Shown here piece after piece: positions 25,580 to 33,602 of a stretch of DNA of 48,959 nt (its first letter is position 1; each line of letters opens with the position of its first letter). The translations under genes were made by a program, and so were the position numbers. The stretch is from contig CAYRQP010000016.1 in assembly GCA_964426545.1 (NCBI GenBank), positions 1 through 48,959 on the forward strand, in the 5' to 3' direction. Under the pieces are notes generated by a model. The model saw only the letters and a program-made list of their open reading frames with translations, did not search any database and was not told the origin of the DNA. Source of the DNA: CAYRQP01 sp964426545. GTDB taxonomy: Bacteria > Fermentibacterota > Fermentibacteria > Fermentibacterales > JCC-6.

Positions 25580-27139
25580 TCACTCTGTGCAGATAATCAG
25601 CACATCTCCAATCGTCAATATATTCCCCTCAAGCGAATTCAAATATCTGATCTGCTCAATCGAAACATTATACAGAATGGCAATATCCCAGAGTGTATCA
25701 CCTTCTATCACAGTATGCTCGATTCGCTCACCGTGCGACACTATCTCAACCTCTTCCTGCATTTCCACTACCTCTTCGGGTTCATCGGAAGCGGATGTGC
25801 CTTCCGGATATTTCAGGATAAGTACATCACCGGGAAAAATAGTGTCTTCATTCGATATGTCATTCCATTCAGCGACTTCGCGAGAACTGACTCCGACTGT
25901 AGCCGCTATTCCACCCATTGTGTCACCCATTCTAACAGTGTAATCGAAATACTGAGGGTTCTCCGGATAACCGGCATTTACCGGTCTTCTCTGACTTGGT
26001 GGAAGCACCAATGACTCGCCCGGGATGATGTACAGTTCAGTATTGAAAGCCATCAGGGTTTCAAGTGAGACATTAAACAATCCTGCAAGTGATTCCCATG
26101 TGTCTCCCGCACGGACTGTATAATGCTGCGGGTCGATACTCCAGGCTGATGAGAAAACATCGACAGCCCACTCTTCGGACACCAGAATCTCCCAAGCGTT
26201 ACCGTCAGAAGGTGTTTTCTCTGATATGTATCCTGCGTTGAGTTTAATGAGTGTATCGGTTGGAATTCCCGGATCTGCTGCAAGAAGTCTTAGGTCTAGG
26301 CCGGGCGGGACCAGAATGACTGAATATCCCTTTTCGGCGGAAGCATAATCGATATTCCTATAGGCATTCCGTGCAGAAGTATAGCGAGGAACGAACATGT
26401 CTGTTTCACCCGGAAGGTCTATCTCACCGAACTCCGTCCCTCCCCGGGACAGACCCGACATCACCCGTCCGGGGCCGCAGTTGTATGCAGCGATAGCAAG
26501 CGCCCAGTCATCGAAAGTTCCGTGGAGTTCATGCAGATAGGTGCCTGCTGCACGCGTGGATGCAATCCATGAATAACGTTCGTCGATATTATCATCGATC
26601 CGAAGCCCTAGTTCTTCACCCGTCTCACGCATGATCTGCCAGGGACCTGCTGCCCCGGCCCTGGAGTAACAACCGACCGAGTAGTCGCTTTCTATCCAGA
26701 TGATGGCACCAAGATCCGGATGCAAACCATACTCCCGGAGTATGTCATTCACAGTAGATGCTATCCCGCGGCTGCCCGGAAAGTTCTCCTCGTTATACTG
26801 AATATCGCTTAGATGACGCAAATTGGAATCAATGTCCAACTGCGCAGAATAATCACTTTCGAATGAACCGCCCGGCAACAATTGGAATGTACGCTGAAAT
26901 GAAGGAGTTATTATCTGCGGGGTTTCATCCTGAATAGAACGGTCGTGAATCCTGACTCCGGTGCAGGCAAAAAACACGGATATCGAACACAATAAGATAA
27001 TCGGCAGAAATTTCTTATATTTAGGAAAAAGGGAGGTATGACTTTGGCATCCATTGGTATTGTCGGTGCGACCGGACTTGTTGGTTCTCAAATGGTGGAT
27101 ATTCTTCGGGAACGCAGGTTCCCTGTCGACAGTTTTCAT
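25580..27139 (-). CDS. MltD-like membrane-bound lytic transglycosylase with three LysM domains
   Basis: This periplasmic peptidoglycan lytic enzyme has an SLT domain at about residues 130-270: the catalytic Glu150 in IIWIESDYS, then GAAGPWQIM and AIAAYNCGPGRV. Three LysM glycan-binding domains follow at about 339-380, 398-443 and 474-517. A hydrophobic segment ending FFAC (about 45-59) would be a signal anchor or weak lipobox. The start is uncertain. The ATG at 27139 has a good GGAGG at a 7-nt spacing but overlaps the divergent asd gene by about 100 bp and gives a 44-residue N-tail before the hydrophobic segment. No ATG, GTG or TTG lies closer to a normal signal-peptide position. Confidence 0.85.
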   Translation of the reverse strand: MKTVDREPAFPKNIHHLRTNKSGRTDNTNGCQSHTSLFPKYKKFLPIILLCSISVFFACTGVRIHDRSIQDETPQIITPSFQRTFQLLPGGSFESDYSAQLDIDSNLRHLSDIQYNEENFPGSRGIASTVNDILREYGLHPDLGAIIWIESDYSVGCYSRAGAAGPWQIMRETGEELGLRIDDNIDERYSWIASTRAAGTYLHELHGTFDDWALAIAAYNCGPGRVMSGLSRGGTEFGEIDLPGETDMFVPRYTSARNAYRNIDYASAEKGYSVILVPPGLDLRLLAADPGIPTDTLIKLNAGYISEKTPSDGNAWEILVSEEWAVDVFSSAWSIDPQHYTVRAGDTWESLAGLFNVSLETLMAFNTELYIIPGESLVLPPSQRRPVNAGYPENPQYFDYTVRMGDTMGGIAATVGVSSREVAEWNDISNEDTIFPGDVLILKYPEGTSASDEPEEVVEMQEEVEIVSHGERIEHTVIEGDTLWDIAILYNVSIEQIRYLNSLEGNILTIGDVLIICTE

Positions 27140-28009
27140 CCTATTGCCTCCGGCAGATCAGGTGGAAAATCAATAAATTATAACGGCACTGCGTACCCTC
27201 TTGAGATAATAACAGAAGAGACTTTTGGCAAGGGAATGATTGTCCTCGGTGCAACATCTGCAGAACTAGCGCTGGAGTGGGTCCCGATGGCTTTGAAAGC
27301 AGGTGCTTTTATCATCGATAATTCTTCTGCTTTCCGGATGAAATGTGATATTCCACTTATAGTTCCCGAAGTAAACGGAGATACCCTCAACGGCACTGAA
27401 AGACTGATAGCAAATCCGAACTGCTCGACCATTCAGCTGGTAATGGCACTCCACCCCCTTCTGCAGCTTGCAGATATCGAATGGATTTCCATCTCTACCT
27501 ACCAGGCTGTTTCAGGTGCAGGAAGTGCTTCTCTCGAATTACTCACCCGGCAGGAGAATGGAGAACTGACTCCGAATAATTCCCTCCAACTGCATCGAAA
27601 TGTGAATACTTCGATAGGCACTCCTGGAGACAAAGGTTTCTGCGGTGAGGAGACAAAACTGATGCGTGAAACGGCAAAGATACTCTCACTCGACTTCCCT
27701 GTTTTTGCATCTGCTGCAAGAGTTCCGGTAAGAACAGGACATACTGAATCAGTGGTTGTGAAATTCAGGAACAGCGCCTCGGCTCCGGGTGCAATAGAAT
27801 TACTGAATGATGCCGACGGAGTTATTTACTCCGAAGACCCTGTTACCCCGTTAATGGTCGAAGGTACTGACGAGGTATATGTCGACCGCCTGAGAACCCA
27901 CCCCGACGATGATTCCGTGCTGCAGTTCTGGGTAACGGCCGACAATCTCCGCAAGGGCGCCGCCCTCAACGCCGTCCAGATCGCAGAGATAAGGTGCCAG
28001 GACACTTAA
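27044..28009 (+). CDS. asd: Aspartate-semialdehyde dehydrogenase
   Basis: Asd reduces aspartyl phosphate to aspartate semialdehyde with NADPH, the branch point to lysine/diaminopimelate, threonine and methionine. The protein shows the N-terminal NADP motif GATGLVG, the catalytic Cys127 in NPNCSTIQ, the active-site His233 in RVPVRTGH, and a C-terminal FWVTADNLRKGAALNAVQ block. I prefer the TTG at 27044, because GGAGG lies 7 nt upstream; the ATG at 27038 is only 1 nt from that site. The last six residues (IRCQDT) are encoded by the left arm of an inverted repeat and are probably a recent addition. The family normally ends near the Ile-Ala-Glu just before. Confidence 0.95.
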   Translation: MASIGIVGATGLVGSQMVDILRERRFPVDSFHPIASGRSGGKSINYNGTAYPLEIITEETFGKGMIVLGATSAELALEWVPMALKAGAFIIDNSSAFRMKCDIPLIVPEVNGDTLNGTERLIANPNCSTIQLVMALHPLLQLADIEWISISTYQAVSGAGSASLELLTRQENGELTPNNSLQLHRNVNTSIGTPGDKGFCGEETKLMRETAKILSLDFPVFASAARVPVRTGHTESVVVKFRNSASAPGAIELLNDADGVIYSEDPVTPLMVEGTDEVYVDRLRTHPDDDSVLQFWVTADNLRKGAALNAVQIAEIRCQDT

Positions 28010-28065
28010 TTGTCCGCCAGAATAACATACTTCGTGCGATAATTAAGTGTCCTGGCACCTTATCT
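27987..28065. repeat. Perfect 25-bp inverted repeat overlapping the 3' ends of asd and holA
   Basis: Arms at 27987-28011 and 28041-28065 are perfect reverse complements with a 29-nt loop. The core is AAGTGTCCTGGCACCTT. Each arm contains the last codons and the TAA stop of one of the two converging genes, so asd and holA end with the same IRCQDT peptide. Repeats with GTGTCxxGGCACC cores are known to me as dispersed, REP-like elements linked to Y1/RAYT transposases in several phyla. It can fold in either transcript and may act as a two-way terminator. Confidence 0.9.
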
Positions 28066-29038
28066 TAAACAGAGTTGCGAAGACAACAAGGGGGTCGATA
28101 CCGGTTTTCAGCCCGACATCAGCTTCTGCGAATGCATCAGCGACAGCAGCTGGCGCAGTAGAACCTGAAATTCTTCCGTATTTCATCAACTTCTGCAATT
28201 GCGGGAAGCGTGTACCGGTAGCATTTGCAACCTGCTTTTCCCCCCCACCCCCTGTGAGAATTTCATTTGTTTTCTGTACCTTTTTCCACATACTGTATAA
28301 ATACGAAATGATGGCAATCGGCTCTTCACCTGCCTGAAGCAGTTTCCGAAAAGCAACAAGGGCATCTGCCTTTTTCCTTCCGAAAACAAGATCTCCGAGG
28401 TCGAATACACTCACTGTACCCCTTCCGGAGATTACTTCGAGAAGGGATTTCTTCTCTACTGCGTTCTCATCTCCGCAGTAAAGGGCTAGTTTCTGAATTG
28501 TCCCTGCCATTCCCTGCAGGTTTCTCCCGTAATAATCCGTAAGCAGCTGCATCGACTCGCGTGTAAGACGTACATTTTCCTCCCTGCATAGGGTCTGTGC
28601 CCAACCTCCCATCCTGTTCTCAAATGGTTCATAGCAGATAAAGGTGTTGACTTTATCTGCAATTTTCAAAAGCACCGCAGACCTGTTTGGTCTCTTTTCG
28701 GAGAGAAGCAGCATTGCAGAATTTGTGAGACCGAGATCGATGGCATCCATCAGTTCTTTCGCGGACGCTTTACCCAGTTTATGTGCTGAAGTTATGAGAA
28801 TGAAACTCCCTGCGGAGAAAAGTGAATTCTCCGATACATGCTGCTTTATGTCCCCTGCTGCCAATTCCGACGCTTCCAGACGAATGAACTCATACTTCAT
28901 GTCTCTGGTGAATCTCTCCATTGCTGTTTTCTGGAGTTTATTTCTCTGATACAGTTCTTCACCGCAGACAAGGAAAATGCTGCCGGAGCTTCCCGAACTG
29001 ATTTCTCCCGTTATTTCCGAGTATTTATTTACAAACAT
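28043..29038 (-). CDS. holA: DNA polymerase III delta subunit
   Basis: HolA is the clamp-loader subunit that opens the beta sliding clamp. The 331-residue length and pattern fit: an N-terminal SIFLVCGEELYQRNKL stretch, a mid-region EPFENRMGGWAQTL, and AGTIQKLALYCGDE with VFDLGDLVFGRKKADAL. Like other delta subunits it lacks a working Walker motif. The ATG follows AAGGA at about 9 nt. The C-terminal six residues IRCQDT come from an inverted repeat shared with the converging asd gene. Confidence 0.88.
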   Translation of the reverse strand: MFVNKYSEITGEISSGSSGSIFLVCGEELYQRNKLQKTAMERFTRDMKYEFIRLEASELAAGDIKQHVSENSLFSAGSFILITSAHKLGKASAKELMDAIDLGLTNSAMLLLSEKRPNRSAVLLKIADKVNTFICYEPFENRMGGWAQTLCREENVRLTRESMQLLTDYYGRNLQGMAGTIQKLALYCGDENAVEKKSLLEVISGRGTVSVFDLGDLVFGRKKADALVAFRKLLQAGEEPIAIISYLYSMWKKVQKTNEILTGGGGEKQVANATGTRFPQLQKLMKYGRISGSTAPAAVADAFAEADVGLKTGIDPLVVFATLFKIRCQDT

Positions 29039-29139
29039 TTATCATATATTCCTTAGTACTTGCATAACTATGCTTACAGAAGTATTTTCCACGCTTGATA
29101 TTATACTAAATTTAAATCTAAAATCTATGGAGTCGAAAG

Positions 29140-31026
29140 ATGTTAACCTGGTTGAGAGACAGTGCAAAAATATTCCTTATTGTCACAATTGTTGTTTTCG
29201 TTTCGCTGATTTTTCTCCGATGGGGCATGGGAGCTGGCGGCGGTGAATCGAAAAACCCCTACGAACGCCCGATTGCCACGGTTAATGGAAAAGAAATACT
29301 GCCCGCTGAATACAGTGCTTCTATCCAGGATTATTCAAACAGCTACAGAGACGATCTCGAGCAGATCGGAAATCCGGATCCCGAAGGCATGCTTGTCGTC
29401 ATGGGCCGGCAGATCAACGAGGATGCTTTCGAAGGAATGATAGACTCGTATCTCGAACAGGACTATCTAGAAACCGTCGATCTCCCGCAATTCACCTATG
29501 AGCAGACCGAAGCTCTTATTTTTGAGACAGTGCGCGCACAGAACCTTGAGGGAGTTACCCCCGAGGAATATATAGAAGAGATGAAGACAGATAACCCCTA
29601 CCTTTATCAGCAGTATATTGCTCAGTTTTTCTATTTCGGCAACGCTTTCCGCTTTCCTATTGCATCCGAACTCGTCGGAATGTCATCTAAAGCTGAAACG
29701 GAATTCCTGATGCTGAGAGAACGTGGATCCATAACTGCGAGATTCATCACATTCGAGGCGACCGCAATGATGCCGGGCGAACAGGCTCTCACGGAATACT
29801 ATGAGGAGAACATCGACCTCTTTGCCGAAGCACCCGGATCGCTGCTTCGGTATGTGACTGTTCAGGTTCAGCCTACCCCCGACGACTATGCCAGGGCAAA
29901 CGACATCGTCGACTCGCTTACATATGCTTCTGCAGGTTCACCAAAATCAGCTACCAGAGAACAGTTCATTTCGACATTCGGCACTGAACTCACTCTTGAA
30001 ACGGGCCAGCCGAGCATACCCATATTTGGCATGTCGCTCGAATATCCCGCATTCGAGAGTTTTCATGTTCTGAGACTCGACTCTACAGCAGTATCCATCC
30101 CCGAAACCCCTGAAGACACAATGGCATATCTACAGGATACCCTGTTCGTTACCCACTGGGAACGAATTGTATTCCCCGGGATAAGTACCGTAAACAATCT
30201 GTTATGGACTCTCGAACGGGAATCCGAGACTATCCTGGCAACGGAAGTTCCAAGTATAGATGATTCTCTTATTGTAAGCGGCTTCGGAGACATGAGGATA
30301 GACGGGAATACTACCGAGAATGCCGCCGCAGGCGGAATAATCTCGCAGGAACTGATTGCTTTTGCCACAGATTCCATCTGGCACGATTCAATAGGACCCG
30401 TATTCTATAAACCGGCGGCTGTGACCGGATATCCTGAATTCACAATTGTGCGTAAACTCGAGACATTCGAAGCCGACACTCTGAGTATGGAAAAGGCAAT
30501 GCAAAACGGTCTGCTTTTCCAGCTGGCCACAAGTGATACCAGACGGTCCGCTTCCTTCGACGCTGCCGCGGCAGCTCTCGATTACATCCGGATTGCCGGG
30601 ATTAGCCTTGGAGCCTATGCAGATGCCGAATCCTTAGAAATCTACACAACCCAACCTTTCTCGGCTGCCGAAGTAGCTCGTATTTCACAGCAGAGTCCAT
30701 ATGCCGATGGAGGAATCCTCTATTCCGCCGAGTTTGCAGAGCTGGCTCTTGCAGCTCCCGAGTTCACTGTAATAGGACCGTTCAGAACCGGTGACAGATA
30801 TGTACTTGCTGAAATCCTCACCCGACAGATGCCCCCGGAAAATCCTTCCTTCCTGGCACTGACATATGCAGTCACGCAGGGCGGACACATTCTACTGACG
30901 GAAGAGCACATACTGGATGACCTGAGAGAATCGGGGGATGTCGTAGACCTTAGAGAACAGTGGAGTGAGTACAATACATCGTTTAGAGATTCACTCGAGC
31001 TTGAAGAAGAGAAATTAGATAGATAA
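29140..31026 (+). CDS. PpiD/SurA-like membrane-anchored periplasmic folding factor
   Basis: This is a likely peptidyl-prolyl isomerase-family chaperone for exported proteins. The 628-residue protein has a short cytoplasmic N-terminus, one transmembrane helix (about 10-28), then a SurA_N-like domain (PIATVNGKEILPAEY near 41-56). This architecture is typical of PpiD. A middle region starting LRYVTVQV is where a parvulin domain would lie, but I do not see the conserved parvulin signatures clearly. The C-terminal region contains SurA-like helices. GGAG precedes the ATG at 7 nt. A TTGCAT-N17-TATTTT pair at 29060-29088 may be its promoter, at low confidence. Confidence 0.75.
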   Translation: MLTWLRDSAKIFLIVTIVVFVSLIFLRWGMGAGGGESKNPYERPIATVNGKEILPAEYSASIQDYSNSYRDDLEQIGNPDPEGMLVVMGRQINEDAFEGMIDSYLEQDYLETVDLPQFTYEQTEALIFETVRAQNLEGVTPEEYIEEMKTDNPYLYQQYIAQFFYFGNAFRFPIASELVGMSSKAETEFLMLRERGSITARFITFEATAMMPGEQALTEYYEENIDLFAEAPGSLLRYVTVQVQPTPDDYARANDIVDSLTYASAGSPKSATREQFISTFGTELTLETGQPSIPIFGMSLEYPAFESFHVLRLDSTAVSIPETPEDTMAYLQDTLFVTHWERIVFPGISTVNNLLWTLERESETILATEVPSIDDSLIVSGFGDMRIDGNTTENAAAGGIISQELIAFATDSIWHDSIGPVFYKPAAVTGYPEFTIVRKLETFEADTLSMEKAMQNGLLFQLATSDTRRSASFDAAAAALDYIRIAGISLGAYADAESLEIYTTQPFSAAEVARISQQSPYADGGILYSAEFAELALAAPEFTVIGPFRTGDRYVLAEILTRQMPPENPSFLALTYAVTQGGHILLTEEHILDDLRESGDVVDLREQWSEYNTSFRDSLELEEEKLDR

Positions 31027-31051
31027 CTTCCTCGCCACCTGCGAATTTCAC

Positions 31052-32008
31052 TCAGTTTCTCTTAATGAGCAGAAACAGGAAGAACGGTCCGCCGAGAAGC
31101 GACATTACAATTCCAATGGGCAGTTCGGCAGGAGATATAACTAACCTGGATACCAAATCTGCAAAAAGAACGAGAATCATTCCCCCGATAGCTGAAGCAG
31201 GAAGCAGATATCTGTAATCCGACCCCGTATACCTGCGCATAATATGCGGCACTATCAGCCCGACAAACCCAACGGGACCTATCACTCCGACTGAAGCACC
31301 TGCAAGCAGTGCTGCGGCAACAAGCAGTATGTTTATCTCGCGTTTCACGGCGACACCCCGAGAGGCAGCAATGTCCTCACCCTGTGCAATCTGATTGAGA
31401 ATTCCTGTCCTAAATCCTGCAACCAGGATACCTGCCAATACAGCAGGAAGAAGAAAAAGCGGTTTGCTCCATCCGATTACGGATAAGTCTCCCATCATCC
31501 AGCGTACTATTTCGATGAGTCTCGATGCGCTGCTGAAATACTCGAACATTAGGAGCAGAGCTGCGCCTATCAGGTTCATTGTCACACCTGCAAGCAGAAT
31601 GGCTGAAGCGGATCTGCCATGCCGGGAGAACACCGATATAGCATACACACAGGCGACTGCGACCATTGCACCTGCAGTGCCGGCACTTATCAGAACAATT
31701 GCAGGAACCATCAGACCGCTTATTATGACGACTCCGGCAACCAGACCGGCTCCTGCGGATATCCCCAGTGTATAAGGTGTTGCCAGGTCATTCCTGAGAA
31801 TCGACTGCAGGATACATCCGGATACTGCAAGTGCACTGCCCGACAGAAGAGCAAGAACCACTCTGGGCATCCGCAACTTCAGGAGTACCCACCATTCAGG
31901 ATTGGATATCGGTCCGGAAAATATAGATATAATCGATATAATGATAATTAGACAGAACATCAGTGCCCAGAAATCAATCCGTGGTTTTCTGACACCTTCT
32001 GTTTTCAT
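31052..32008 (-). CDS. btuC: FecCD/BtuC-family ABC transporter permease
   Basis: The inner-membrane channel (about 318 residues, around ten helices) of a vitamin B12 or iron-chelate importer. Family features are LRMPRVVLALLSGSALAVSG near the N-terminus, GVIGPVGFVGLIVPHIMRR near residue 235, and the C-terminal ELPIGIVMSLLGGPFFLFLL. I chose the ATG at 32008: it overlaps the ATPase stop as ATGA and follows GGAG at 7 nt. The neighbouring binding protein is BtuF-like, so cobalamin is the favoured substrate. It converges with the foldase gene 25 bp away. Confidence 0.88.
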   Translation of the reverse strand: MKTEGVRKPRIDFWALMFCLIIIISIISIFSGPISNPEWWVLLKLRMPRVVLALLSGSALAVSGCILQSILRNDLATPYTLGISAGAGLVAGVVIISGLMVPAIVLISAGTAGAMVAVACVYAISVFSRHGRSASAILLAGVTMNLIGAALLLMFEYFSSASRLIEIVRWMMGDLSVIGWSKPLFLLPAVLAGILVAGFRTGILNQIAQGEDIAASRGVAVKREINILLVAAALLAGASVGVIGPVGFVGLIVPHIMRRYTGSDYRYLLPASAIGGMILVLFADLVSRLVISPAELPIGIVMSLLGGPFFLFLLIKRN

Positions 32009-32784
32009 ACAGTATCTCCGGGCAGAATAATCCATGAGCCTGTTACAGAGTCGCGGGTAATATTCAAATTGACATCGAACACTTCATTCAGAATTTCAGG
32101 GACAAAGACCTCCTCGGGTTTCCCCTGTGCTCTGCACCCTCCGTCTGCTATCACAAGAACTGAGTCGAGGTACTTCCCCCCCACTGCAACTTCGTGAGTA
32201 CTTACCAGAATGGATATTCCTCGATCCGAAAGTCTTCTGAGCAATGTCCATAGATGCAGCTGATGCTTGAAGTCAAGAGAAGAACCGGGCTCATCGAGAA
32301 GCAGAAGATCCGGCTCCTGAGCAAGTGCGGAAGCGAGAAGAACAAGTTTTTTCTCCCCGCCGGACAGTTCAGAAAATATCCGCTCTCGAAGATCGGAGAC
32401 CTCTGTTTCCCTCATGCAGGCAAGAGCGATTTCGATGTCTTCAGGTGAATCAGGTTCCCACCCGCGATGATACGGATGCCTACCGAGCAGCACGGTCTCC
32501 ATGACGGTGAGTTCCGATGAAGGATTGAAGTTCTGGGGAAGATAGGATACTATTCTCGCCCTCTGCCGGTCAGTCATCTCCGAACTCAGGATTCCGTTTA
32601 GATAGACACTGCCTGTAACGTTTACCCCGATATCCAGTATTGCTTTCAAAAGTGTACTTTTGCCGGAGCCGTTCGGTCCGATAAACCCACATATTTCACC
32701 TCGTGCGACGCTAAGTTCGATTCCGGTCAGCACAGTTTTTTCACCATATCCGACAGAATCGATTTTCATCTTCAGCGCATGCAT
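32005..32784 (-). CDS. btuD: ABC transporter ATP-binding protein (BtuD/FecE family)
   Basis: The ATPase of the importer, 259 residues. It has Walker A GPNGSGKST (36-44), a Q-loop at SYLPQNF, the signature LSGGEKK, Walker B LLLLDEPGSSLD and the switch His in STHEVAV. The family pattern LLGRHPYHRGW near residue 100 fits the BtuD/FhuC/FecE branch. It overlaps btuF by 13 nt and btuC by 4 nt, so the three are one unit. Confidence 0.92.
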   Translation of the reverse strand: MHALKMKIDSVGYGEKTVLTGIELSVARGEICGFIGPNGSGKSTLLKAILDIGVNVTGSVYLNGILSSEMTDRQRARIVSYLPQNFNPSSELTVMETVLLGRHPYHRGWEPDSPEDIEIALACMRETEVSDLRERIFSELSGGEKKLVLLASALAQEPDLLLLDEPGSSLDFKHQLHLWTLLRRLSDRGISILVSTHEVAVGGKYLDSVLVIADGGCRAQGKPEEVFVPEILNEVFDVNLNITRDSVTGSWIILPGDTV

Positions 32785-33602
32785 TCCGATAACCTCTCCG
32801 CCGTTGCCCTAATTCTTCCTCCCGGAATGAGATAAGAACTGCCGAAAAGTACACTTATCTGACCTGATACGAAACCTGCTTCATTCCAGAATTCAGTTTC
32901 CGAATCTCTTACTGACATAGTGTCGCGGACATTGGAATAGATGCTGATGATCACATCCGGGTCGAGAGCAAGAACCCCCTCAAGCGACACGGTCGGCCAG
33001 GTTCCCAATTCAGGCGCTGCGACTGTCCCGCCTATTTCTTCGATTATCTCAGTCAGGAAAACTCCCCGACCCGCCACAGTCATTCCCGAAGCACCGGATC
33101 TGTGGTCGAGTATGACTAAAACTGATACCCGGGGTTCCGGAGATAGCACGCGAAGTGAATCTAAGGTGCTTTCTACCTGTTCCCGAAAGATGCTCGCTTC
33201 TCCGCCATACCTTGCAGAGAGAGAATCAAGAACTGAATAAATATCAGTAAGATCTTCAAAAGAATAGGTGTAACACGGTATTCCAAGTTCCCCAGCAAAA
33301 TCGCGGAGAAATGAACTCGAACCGACAATATGAAGTGAGGTGGGTTCGAGTGCGGCTATCTGCTCGAAAGACGGGTCCAGATACCCCCCGACCGATTGCA
33401 GTGTATCAACCCACAGCGGCCACTCCGAATATCTGTCCACACCGACTATCCTTCCGCTGAGTCCGGAAACATGCATGAGTTCCACGAGTGACGGTCCGAG
33501 AACAACAAATCTTACATCATCGAGTTCAGTGATGGATTGTTCCCGTTTAGTACAGCCGAATACGCAAAGGAAGATTAGGAGAATGAAACAACAGTCTTTC
33601 AA
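32772..33602 (-). CDS. btuF: BtuF-like periplasmic binding lipoprotein
   Basis: The substrate-binding protein of the importer, 276 residues. The signal ends VFGC, with the lipid-bearing Cys at 17 followed by Thr. The family pattern GVDRYSEWP, then VGGYLDPSFEQIAALEPT, closely resembles BtuF and related cobalamin- or iron-complex-binding proteins. The N-terminus is short and the protein lacks a transmembrane helix. It overlaps the sigma factor gene by 4 nt, which is an unusual neighbour for a nutrient transporter. I saw no cobalamin riboswitch upstream. Confidence 0.85.
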   Translation of the reverse strand: MKDCCFILLIFLCVFGCTKREQSITELDDVRFVVLGPSLVELMHVSGLSGRIVGVDRYSEWPLWVDTLQSVGGYLDPSFEQIAALEPTSLHIVGSSSFLRDFAGELGIPCYTYSFEDLTDIYSVLDSLSARYGGEASIFREQVESTLDSLRVLSPEPRVSVLVILDHRSGASGMTVAGRGVFLTEIIEEIGGTVAAPELGTWPTVSLEGVLALDPDVIISIYSNVRDTMSVRDSETEFWNEAGFVSGQISVLFGSSYLIPGGRIRATAERLSECMR

